Positions 27,771-40,100 of a DNA stretch of 64,000 bases are shown here, piece after piece; the first letter of the stretch is position 1; each line of letters begins with the position of its first letter. Made by a program: the position numbers and the translations under genes. The notes under the pieces were generated by a model. The model saw nothing but the letters and a program-made list of their open reading frames with translations. It was not told where the DNA came from and made no database searches. The DNA comes from Leptodactylus fallax (Eukaryota > Chordata > Amphibia > Anura > Leptodactylidae): assembly GCA_947044405.1 (NCBI GenBank), contig CAMRHE010000076.1, positions 6,864,001-6,928,000 on the forward strand. The letters are read 5' to 3'.

Positions 27771-28078
27771 CATAGATATGATACACAGATGGTTAAACTG
27801 CTGCATCGTGATATCTTATCACAGTAGACAACAAAAACCAATGAAAAGTCAATGATAAGTACAAGTACAATGACTTTTCATTGTATTTTGTTGCCATCTG
27901 TGATTTCACGCTGCAATAGTTTAACAAATTGCTGAAGTTCAGAATAACTTTGCTACATCTGTAGATAGATAGATAAATAGATAGACAGTATTAGATAGAT
28001 AGTATTAGATAGATATATTCCAAGATATGATATACAGTAGGTAGATTCATAGATATGAGAGCGATGGATGGATGGATG

Positions 28079-28125
<47 letters not shown>

Positions 28126-31100
28126 CTTAAATAGACTCACAGGTAGATATGATATAAATATATTCATAAATATTATAGATATGATATAGATATTATATAG
28201 ATAGACAGATTCATAAATAGCAAAAAATTAGACGGCACACCAGAAAATAAGTAGTGGAGTGCCACCTAATTTTTGCTGTTTATTACTGGGATGTCTATAC
28301 CATGGAGCTTATCTATGAATAGATAGATTCATAGATAGATAAATTCTATACTATTCTTTTTTTTTTTTTTACTTTCTGACATCTAAACTACAGTTTGCAG
28401 AAAATTGACAGCATTTAAGCATCACAGGGCCAAAATTTCCGAAAAACAACTAAATATTTCCAAGAATTATAACCTAATAACAAATGTTCTCTCTTCCCTT
28501 TGCAGCTGACATTTTATAAACAGGCCATGCCCATCCCGTGGGATCTTTCACTTGGCATTCGCTGGCTCAGACACCTTCATCTAATTGAACTCACAAATCT
28601 TCCAACGGTATCATCGATGGTGAGAGGTACCCATGAAGGTAGAACACGCTTATTTTATTTTATTTTTTTCCAAAATAATATTAAATCATAAAAGGCTTGT
28701 GGAAACTCATAGACTGTGATTACCAGTCAGGGTGTCAGAAAACTGTCCTGTTCAAAGGCGTCTCAGGAATTTATTGTCAAATGAAGAAAACTACTAAAAT
28801 AAAGGACACTTAATCGTAAAACTGAGATTTCCAGATATGAACCATAAAGGTAAAATATGTTGTTTAATGTTAGAACTTTTAAACTAGCTTTGGAGGAATC
28901 CATTATTTCTATCGAGGAAAAAAAAGTTCCAAAAAGAAGAAGGGAATTTTTCTTTTGCTTGAAATCATTAGTGACAAAACCAAAGGACACCATCGCCATG
29001 ACAATACTACACAATCTGCATATAGCATGTTATAGAGTAGGAGGAGCTGAGCAGATTGATATATAGTGTGTGTAAGAAGATTCAGTATGACTTGTAACTT
29101 GTAACACTAAAGATTATGAAACATTACATAAGAATTAGTTATTATAGGACTAATATGTATTTACTAAATTTGTAATTAGAGATGGGCGAACCAACTTGTA
29201 CCGAGCCAGGTTCACCCCAAATATTCCAAATGATTTGTTTTTTTTATGGAACTGAACAAATGCACAGAGTATAATTGGTGGAGACCCAAGTGAGGTGAAA
29301 AAAATAAAAAACATTCATACTCACATCCCTCACTTGTTTTGGGCCTCCTTGTGACATATAGCACTCTCCTGATGACGTCATGCAAATGGGGTCACGGCTG
29401 AGGCCTATGAAATGGCCACCAATGGTCACATGGGCACGCCAAGCATTATAACGTCATGAAGCTCGGTGTGCCCACCTGACCACTGGTGACCCAATCACAG
29501 GACTCAGTGGTGACCCCAGGTGCATGATGTCACCGCTGAGGTCGAGACAGAGCAATAGGCGCCACAAGGAGTCCCAAAAGAGATAACAGAAGGTATTTAT
29601 CTTTTACACCTCCCATGGGCCTCCACCTTTTATACTCTGCGGTCTGAAGAGACCCCACAGGATAATAATGACACTTTTATCGTGACATAATTTCAGCTGT
29701 GTTTGCTAATAAAGCTAGAAATTAGATAAATAGGTTTCCAGGAGCCCTGACAGTGTTCTACACTATGTTTTATAGATAGGTTCCTAGGAGCCCTGACAGT
29801 GTTCTACACTATGTTTTATAGATAGGTTCCTAGGAGTCCTGACAGTATTCTACACTATGTTTTATAGATAGGTTCCTAGGAGCCCTGACAATGTTCTACA
29901 CTATGTTTTATAGATAGGTTCCTAGGAGCCCTGACAATGTTCTACACTATGTTTTATAGATAGGTTCCTAGGAGCCCTGACAGTGTTCTACACTATGTTT
30001 TATAGATAGGTTCCTAGGAGCCCTGACAGTATTCTACACTATGTGTTAAGCCAATTTATGATGTGGTTTGTACCAAAATTGTTCGACCCAAACAAATCTT
30101 GGACCACTAGTTCTCTTTTATCTATTTCCACTATTATCTATTTGATAATAGCACCATGTTGTACAGTACAGTGCCAAAACAGTTCTGTGCAGAGCTGAAA
30201 ACATAAAATTTACCAATGTGTCATAATTATGATACAGTTTACACCACAAAACAGACATCGCCACATTTATTAATGGTTTAAGACACTTTCCGTCTTTCCT
30301 GTTAAGATGGCATGACTTGTTGGAAATGGGCATGGCTTAGCAAAAGAGTTGTGGCTTTGGATGCAGCACTGTGTACATTTTTGGTGCAAATTAAGCCAAC
30401 AAATAGGTAGTGTAATGATGCACCAGATTTATTATTCGGTATCAGCCACTCACTGTGATAAAGTTTTGCACCATTTAACCCCCTCCTGCCACAGATATTT
30501 TTCTTTTTTTGCATTTTCCATAACTTACCATAACAACTTTTTTCCATTCACAGGGTCATATGAGGGCTTATTTGTTTGTGGGGTAAATTATATTTCGTAG
30601 TGGTACCATTTAATATTTCATATCATGTACTGGGAAGATTGTTAAAGGTTAGAATGGGGTGGAATTAAAAATTAAACACATTTGGGGCATTTTCTTATGG
30701 ATTTTCTTTCTCTGGCATTCACTGTTCAGCAAAAATGATTTGTTACCTATATTCTATGATCATGGCAATACCAAATTTATACTGCATCTCACCTTTATGT
30801 AAAGAGTTTAAAATCCTACATAGTTTGTTAATATATTAGTGGAAAAGTGAACTAAGGAATCGAAAGTCAAGCAAAATTGAACTAAGGATTATAAAGTAAA
30901 GCAAAAGTGAAGTAAGTAAAAAAAATTGCAAGTTTTTCGAGATGGGAGCAGTAGTTTATAGATGTCTACATCTCACTATATCTGTTGTCCCCTCTGGACT
31001 ATGTTCAGTTCTTGTAGTGAAGCTTATAACTACCCTGAGGCATTTCCAGACCCATGTGGATAGTTAAATACTGAAGCATTGGGTTAAAAAAAAAAGTCTG

Positions 31101-34100
31101 ACAACTAGGGAGCATTGTTTTATCAGATACTGAGCAAGAGAATGGTGAAAAACAGAATCTAATGGTGACGTCTGAGGGATTTTCTCCATTTGCTTCTACT
31201 GCCACCTAATGACATTATAGGATATGAGCTTACTTTAGATTTCAGAAAAGAATGTTTCAGGACTTTTAGTAAAATATATACAGTTAAAAAATAGCCTGGA
31301 TATAAAATACAGTATAAGAATAAATGTATTAGGAAAAAATGTACCCCAAAATGTATATAATGTGTTAATTTTCAGGTTATATGGAATTAAACTGGTTGGA
31401 AATATTCTGTCCTACTTTATAATTTTTTTTTCTTGACATATGACATGAATGTCTCATGACTTGACATATAAATAGTGCATGATCTCCATCTTTGAAAAAG
31501 ACATGAGTTTGTGATACTCTGTCATGAGATGTATATGCTGTATGTGTCTCTATGTGGCCCCAAGGATTGGAGCAAGCCTACAGCCACATAAGATCTGTGC
31601 TTAGTTCTCCAAGATGGTGGGAACAACCTTCCTGCCGAGTTCCTTCAGACACTGTCTGCAAGTACCGACAAGATGGGATTTATATTTCTGTTTTGCCAAT
31701 TCACCTAATTTTTAAATGACAAAAATAAACTCTTAACACTTCTATTTTTGCATTCTTACGCTATAGCATTTTTTTTGTGCACCTACCTAAATTTTTTGCA
31801 CAGTACTACTGTATATATGGTTCCCTTGTCCAGAAGACAATAACAGTCATATCCAGACAAGCCCTCACTGGTGTGCCAGTCTACCATTATTTTTGAGACA
31901 TGGGTAGGAGTGAGCACAGGTAACAGTGGGACCTACCCTTGCCTATAGGGTCTATCTATAGCTGTACTGAGTGCACATATGGTATGTCTGCTGTAGACTT
32001 AATACTTTCACAAGAACTGCTTGATGAGATCTTGATGAGGTTGAAAGTGAAATTATACAAGGAAAAATTGTTTGCCAACTTTGGTGTGACCTCAACCTCA
32101 CCAAAACTTAGAAATTAATTTGGACTTCAATAGGGAATGCCACCTCATGAATGATTTTGTGGCTTAAAAGGGTTAAGGCAGAGATTCCGAGATGTAATGA
32201 GTGACTGAGTGGGTATTTCCTTTGTGTCAAGAGGGACAGGAAAGTAGGGAATGGAAGGGACCAGGTAAGCACCAGTTGGGAGTTGAGCGGGAACAGTGAC
32301 ATATGTGTTATGCCAATCCTAGTAGCCATTCTCCAAGGTCTGATGGCAAGTCTTCCCAGAAGTATGGAGGCCACCAAAGAAGGAACTACTCCGTTTTACT
32401 ACGGTATTAGAATGAGAAGATCACAAGTTAGAATTGAGTGCCACAATCCAGTGTACACATACTTTTGACTAAGTTGTCTGTATTCGATATAGCCAAATGT
32501 CTCTCTTTGTGTCGTTTTGCAGCTGGATGTACAGTAGATCTTGAGAAAACTGTAACATTTGATGGAGCAAGACTGGCCTGTTCTCTATCCTCTACAAATT
32601 GCTACACAGTGATCGCACAAGACTGTACCAATCAATTAAGATTCCTGATCGGGATGAAAAAAAATGGGTCAAGGATTTTTACCCTTTGAAATGAATGTCA
32701 AGCTGGGATCCTCGTAAGTGCAACTACTAATGAACTAGAGCTGCTTGAAAAGGTTATTCTGACAATGCATTCAGTAAAACGGAGCTTTGTAACACATTCT
32801 GCCCCCTTCATTATTAAGGGGTCTGTCATTGTAATAGAGATACTGTGTGTAGATATCAACAGACGGCTCAGAGCCAGTTTTTACCGTATTGAGCTCTGAG
32901 GAATTTAAAGACTTAAATAAAATTTAATTGGTAGATATATAGTGAATAGGCGTTTAGTGTAGTAGTATTGTGTAAGATTCAATAAAGGACCCCTTATACA
33001 AAAAGGAAATTTAGTTAAAGGGGTTGTCCAGGATTTTCTGATCATGGGGGGGCCACCGACCACCGAACAGCAACATGGATCACTGTTCAGAGTGACTTCC
33101 CATGCCAATACTATACCCTGAGAAGCCAGAAGAAGTTGGCTCCATGCTCCGTAGAAATGGGCGAACCAATCAAGATTCGTTTTGAATTTGGATGGTTTGG
33201 GACCATGAATCATTTCAGGTCAAAAAAGTTCAGTACAAACTACACCTTGAATTGGCTTGGAACAGTGTAAAACACTGTCAGGGCTCCTAGGAACCTATCT
33301 ATAAAACACAGTGTACAACACTGTCAGGGCTCCTAGGAACCTATCTATAAAACACAGTGTAGAATACTGTCAGGGCTCCTAGGAACCTATCTATAAAACA
33401 TAGTGTAGGACACTGTCAGGGCTCCTAGGAACCTATCTATAAAACATAGTGTAGGACACTGTCAGGGCTCCTAAGAACCTATCTATAAAACACAGTGTAC
33501 AACACTGTCAGGGCTCCTAGGAACCTATCTATAAAACACAGTGTAGAACACTGTCAGGGCTCCTAGGAACCTATCTATAAAACACAGTGTCGAACACTGT
33601 TAGGGCTCCTAGGAACCTATCTATAAAACATAGTGTAGAACACTGTCAGGGCTCCTAGGAACCTATCTATAAAACATAGCGTATAACACTGTCAGGGCTC
33701 CTAGGAACCTATCTATAAAACATAGTGAATAGCACTGTTAGGGCTCCTAGGAACCTATCTTTCCAATTTCTAGCTTTCTAAGGCAAACATAGCCGAAGTT
33801 ATGTAAAAGTAAAAGTGATATTATTATACTCGGGGGTCTCTTCAGACTCCAGAGTATAATAGGTGGAGACTCAGGGTAGGTGTAAAAAATGAACATAAGG
33901 TCAAAATAAATGTGTTTTTATTTTTTTCACCTCGTCTGGGTCTCCACCTATTATACTCTGGGGTCTGAAGAGACCCCAGAGTATGGTGTGGTGGCCATAT
34001 TTGTTTAAATCACCATTTGTTCGGTTAGTTAAAAACCAAACAATTTGAAATGTTTGGGTTGAATACGGTTCGTGACTAAGCGGTTCACCAGGCCAAAAAT

Positions 34101-37100
34101 AAGTATAAAACAACATTTCTAATCATAATATAGATAAAATATATGGGTAAATAAGGACTACCCCAAGTGAGTACTTATTTTTGCCTGTCCTTGCCTTATG
34201 ATTATTGACGCAAGCAGGTTCACATTGTGATATTTGCATTATCTGTGACATTACTGGTTGTATATAGTATAGGCACCCGAAGTGGCTCCATACAGCTGAT
34301 TGGTGTGGGTAGCGCCTGTTGGATATGGCCTGTACCCATTCACTTTTGCTTAAAGGGGCTGCCTGGGATTCGATAAACATGGCTTCTTTATTCCGGAAAT
34401 AGCATCACATCTATCCATGGGTTGTGTCTGATATTGCAACTCATTGTGTTTCAAGTGAATGTTAGCAGAGCCGCAGTACTCCAGCAAAGATATTACACAA
34501 TGTAGAGAGCCTGAGAACAGCTGTACCGAGTGTTGGACCCCCCACTGATCCAAAATTGATGATTTAGCCTGAAGATAGGTTATCAATATCAAAAACCCCT
34601 TTAAAATACAGATTCAACATATTGAATATTGTGTCGTGTGCTTCCAGGTAATTGTAATAACCCACCTCTGCCAGAAAAAATTCCTATTCCTAAACTAGGA
34701 TAACAATGGATCTTAGAAAAACCCTGTTGACCAAAGCATAACAGTCCATATGAGGTTAAGGGCAAATATTAATACAAGCTCCAAGTTATAAAGAGAAATA
34801 TGTCCCTCAGAGAAGTCAATGGTATGTTCTTGTACCTCTGTATGCCTCCTAAGCCTAAGGAATAGAATGCTGCTATAAAGGACCGTGCATAAGACACTGA
34901 TAAGTGCTCAAGACCTAAGCAGTGAGAAACACCTAAGCAGTTTTTGACATGTCAAGGAATGCCTTGCCTTAAGGCACCATGCCATACGTGTATGTCAAGG
35001 TGATCAATAGCGTGAGCCTGGTAATGTGACCACGACAACTAATAAGTTTTACAGAAGGAAGAGGTTCCCTCTGTCAGCCAAATGGCACACAGTTACAGCG
35101 TTCCAATGGGTTCTCAAGGACCTAACAAAATCCCCTAGGTCAATTGAAAAACAAAAAGTTATGGTACTTATAATGTAGAGCTGCAACAAAAATACTAAAA
35201 CTTAAAAAAACTATACAAATTTGGTACCTCCATATTTACATCAACCCACTAAAGATTAACTTTTTTATTTTTACTGCATGCTATATAATAAAAAATGGCA
35301 GAACTGCTGTGTTTTAACTTATTTGGTTTTCCCTCTAAAAAATAATAATAAAAATGAATCAATATATGAACCCCAAAATAATCTCATTGAATAATACAAC
35401 TCATCCCGCAAAAAGCAAAACCTCAAGCTGCTAAACTGATGACAAAATGAGAAAACATGAAATCTATGGAGTGCTATGGCCAAAAATGTCCAAAGAAACT
35501 GCTTGGTCGTAAAGTCCAAGATATTTTTTTATTTTCATAGACTAAGCTTTCATTATAGTTGCATAGTTTTTAATTTTAGAAGGGAAAACTTTTTATACTC
35601 TTATACTGTCTACTTACTTATCATTAGTTTCATTAAGACATTCATTAGGATGGGTTATCAATATCATGTCAGTGGGGATCCAACACCTGGTATCCCAGCT
35701 GATCAGCTAAACTTTGCACAGTGTATGGATCTGGAAGCAGACAACTCTGTACACTGTCTAGTGGCCATGTAAATGGGAGCTGAGCTGGAATAGCAGGGCA
35801 TGGCTACTACACAGTGTAGTGCTTTTGGCTCCATATTTTGTGCAAATATCAGCTGATCGCTGGTGGCACCAGGTGTCAGACCCCCACCAAATCGATATTG
35901 TGACATCGATACAAATGGCAATAATTAAACTGAATATACATTATGGGAACAACTTTGTATAGTATTTTTATATGAAAAAAGTTTCCTTGCAGAAATATCA
36001 CAGTTATCTGCTTGTGACTGATCACAATGTATAGGCCTGTTCCTGTCTTACTACTGAGGCTCTGTTAGTCCATACATGCCCAGTAGAATACAGTACAGCT
36101 TCTGCTGTATCCTACAGTGAAACACAGCTTTTCTTTTGGTGGTACAGTGTTTATTTCATTGCTTTTTCCTCACTGCTTGGAGTCTTTTTCAGGAGTCAGT
36201 ATGCCTGTTTTTGACTCTTATATATGCTTCTGCTCGCGCAGGGCTTTCTCTCTGCAAAGCAGGTGGAAATCTATGTTCAACCCAAATTATATCTTTGTTT
36301 CTTTCACTGAGGATACAGCAGAAGCTGTACTGTATTCTACAGAATATGCATGACTATCAAATCCTCACCAAGGTAAGAAAATATTCCCCTGAGGGATCAC
36401 TTTGTGACCATCTCAGGAGGGAGCAGCAGCTGAATTACCATTTAGGGGAGCCGCACCTGTTGAAACCATTGATTCAATAACGAGCTATAGAGTCCACAAT
36501 CTAGGTGAGACCTTAGCGTACTCTCGGCTCTCAGTGTGTGTTACCCTCTACACCAGGGAGCGCCCTGCATTTACTTTCTTTTTTGTTTTACAGTATCCTT
36601 ACTAGAAGGACATGCAAAGACCTAACTCGGACACTGGGAGGCGCTATTACAAGCAGATAATTGCTTAGAAACTTTTTTTTTTATTACAATACTTTACACT
36701 AAACTAAAACTCAACTCAACTAAAGTTATAATTCCGTTTCCTTATTGCCATTTGTATTTTCCCTTTAATATCCCTTTGACAGAGGATTTTTTTTTTCAAT
36801 GTATTCTCTTATATAATATAGGTGAACATTTTTTTCCTCTCCACCTAACGCTCTGATTTCTGTGTCATTTCTTAGTGATATTAAAATCTATTCCGACTCA
36901 AAGGAATTTCGTGTGCTGCTGAATGGAATGTGGCTGCTATTAAAGAATGACACGTATACAAATGAAAAAGGTGCAGTAATACAAGGGTCACAATAGCAGA
37001 ACACAAAGCTCAGCTCAGACTGCGGCACAGATAAAAGGCAGCAGATTGAATCACTGAGCAGTAATATTGGGATAAAAGTGTGACGAATGGAAGACCATCA

Positions 37101-40100
37101 AATTGACATGACCATTTTATCTCATGAAACATTCATTGTATCTCCCAGTGTTAACGTTCCTTTCTTTGTGAGTTCTAGAAAAAGAACAGTAGTTGAATAC
37201 TGAGGATGTAGACGTTAACCCAATAACCACGGTCATATTGTCTGCTTCTATGGCCACATACTGTATGCTGTGAAAAGCTATTGTACAATAGCACTGGGTA
37301 TGAAATAAAAGTTGCGTCCTGTTTTTGGGACATGGGTGGACAACCATCAGACAGGAATCACTCCAGTTCCGGAGGCTATTGACCTCTATGGAGAGCAGAT
37401 GTGTGGCATATAGTAAATGTTTTGCATCAAGGTACTGGCATTGAAGGCATAATGGCACACCTAAGGCTATATTCAGGCATCCATGGATACAAATGGCCAT
37501 GAAAATGGACAAATTGGTCTCTTTTTCATGGCCAGTTTGCAATTATCGGGGACCTGTTTTTGTGGATCCCTCATAGACTAAACGGACAAAAATAGGACAT
37601 GTTCTTTTTTTTGATAGTCTGGCATTAAAAAAGCATTTATGTGCATAGCCACATAGAAACCATTGGGAGCAAGTTATCATGAGGGGATTTTTTAGCCATT
37701 TTTCTGTCTTGGCTTGAGTTTTTGACTTTTTTTTGTGACAAATGTATCAGAATGTCTCGTGCTAGTTCATAAATGTGTCGCAATTAGAGCTGAGCGAATC
37801 GATTGTGCAGAAGTGGAATTCGATCCGAATTTCAGGAAATCTTCGATTCTCTACGATTCCGGATTTCCTGATGCTTCGTGGTAACGAATATTTAGCAAGG
37901 ACCTTTGTGACATCAGACGGTCACATGATGTTCTCTAGTGATGTGATTGGGTAGGCGTGTCTTTGCTTGTTAGCAGATTCTTCCACATGAATAAAAGTTG
38001 CCCGTGCTGGAGAGAGAGAGAGACATGACCGCAGCATCCAAGGGCTTCCACCATTTTGCCGCCCACCCCGGCTCTCTGCAGCCCGGAAATAGCTGTTTAT
38101 TCGCCGCAAAGTAATTCGGATCGAAGCAAATTTTTTTGGAAGTTCGAATCGAACTGCCGAATCAAACTTTTGAGAAATTTGCTCATCTCTAGTCGCAATT
38201 CTCTAGGAGGACGGGCTCTAGACTTCACTAAGAATTTTTTTTGTGTGCATTTTCTAAGCCAAGTTAGACATAGAGTGTGCTCACGCAAAAATGTAGCATC
38301 TTTTTAAAAAGTCACATAGTGAGCCACAGTAAAAAATTATACCTATAAAAAAAAACAACAGCATTTCCATAGGTATAATTGACATGCTGCTATTTGCAAA
38401 AACGTGAGCTTTTTTGAAAACTCAGCTTTTCCGCAGGGGATTTTTTTCTGCAGTGTGTGGATGGAATTAGCCAGAATGCCATTCACTTTGCAAGTAATGT
38501 AAAACGCAGCATTTTCACAAAGTGGGGCCCTGGCCTTTAAGTCAGTAATAAATTAGGCTTAAAGGGGTCTCAGGCAAAAATGGACAACTCCTTTAACTTT
38601 TAAATCAGCCGGGGGCATTGAAAAAAAAAAAAAATCATACTCACCTGTCCCCGATGCTCCATGGTCCTCCAGATGCGTTCCAGTTCTTCAGCTCAATGGG
38701 TCTCTTCCGGAGTTCTGCTAAAGCTGCTGAATGGCCTCCATGTGACCGCTGACCGTGACTCACGTGACCACTGAGGCCAATCAACAAAGGGCATGCGATA
38801 TCACTACCTGTGACATCACAGGTCTCTTCCTGAGGCCTGTGATCACTGAGGCCAATCAGTGGCTTCAGCGGAACTCCGGAAGAGACCCGATGAGCAGAAG
38901 AACCAGAACACAGTTATATATGCCATGCAGAAATACAGCACAGAGATATCTCTGGTGCTCCCATTGAGATGAATGAGGTGGTGCACATGTTGTCCGACCA
39001 CTGCTCCATTCAGAACGGGAGTGTTAGCGGTTTGACACCCACTGATAACTTGCTGGTGGGAAAATCCATTTAATTTGTACCCACAGCATATCAATTATTG
39101 TTTCAGGTTTTCACTAGTGGTTTTCAACATTTACATTGCAAAGATTGTGAAAGCTGGGGAAGATTTTCAGCAATTCATGCAGTCATGGCATTGTCTAATT
39201 TTAGCATCGATATCATGGCTGCAACACATGTACTGAGTTTGGTATGCTTGGGATTATACCAGATGATTATTTTTGCATATTTACCAAAGGATTGTGAAAA
39301 TGTTGCTTTCTTAACTATGGCAAAAATTGTGAATGTTTCAGATTCTATCAAAATTCATAGGAACGCAACGACTGTGACAGTGAAGGCACCAAAGAATGGC
39401 ATTGAGCAGGTTTCATTTAATGGAAAATCAGCCAATGTAAGTAAAGATGAAACTACAAGATGCTATATCTGAGTGGGGGGCACTAACTAAGATAAGCATT
39501 TACACCAGTCTTACGCTATGTTCACATTAGCATCTCCTCTTCATCATTCTGGTCCATTGGAGGACTCGAACAACGAAGAAGTGAACCACTAAAATAGCAG
39601 TAACACATGTAGTGCAAAAGAACCCCTTGACAATAATGGGGTCCGTCAGGTGTCCGTCTTTTTTAATCTCAAACCTGTGGAGGAAAAAGTCCATCATGCA
39701 GGACTTTTTCCTCTGCCGGTTTTCGTCAGAGACTGTGACTGAGTCTCCAACGCAGACTCCGGCCCACATATGAAAGTAGCCTTACACCAACGTACATTGG
39801 AATGAAAATAAGATACGTGCCTCGTAAAGGGATTTCCCATGAACATATTTAAATTTGTAAACAATTAAAAGTTAAACATTTTTAAAAATATAAGTAATTA
39901 AAAATTTTGCAGTTTTAGGTCGGGGCCCCACATAGTGAAAATGTCACGATTCTGCTGCGTTGGAAACATTGCAGCAAAAACCACAACATTTTTACAGTAC
40001 CTGCAAAGTGGATGGGATTCTGGCTAATCCCATCCACACATTTCAGAAAAATATCCGCAGTGGACATGCTGCAATTTCAGAAACCATTGCGATGGTTTTT

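Noticed and set aside
28506..28619. Shorter form of the exon using the donor atg|gtgaga
   Set aside because: It would put the von Willebrand D exon into a frame with an immediate stop; the donor at 28627 fits the phase.
29172..30060. Exact 8-bp target duplication for this hAT-like element
   Set aside because: The right terminus could not be located; no matching octamer was found.
36117..36480. Overlapping 78- and 114-codon frames in the intron before 36876
   Set aside because: No family similarity and no phase-compatible splice sites; lies in a vtg intron.
39098..39341. Long open frame just upstream of exon 39342-39436 as extra coding sequence
   Set aside because: The acceptor gaatgtttcag and phase 1 fit only a start at 39342; the upstream translation has no family similarity.
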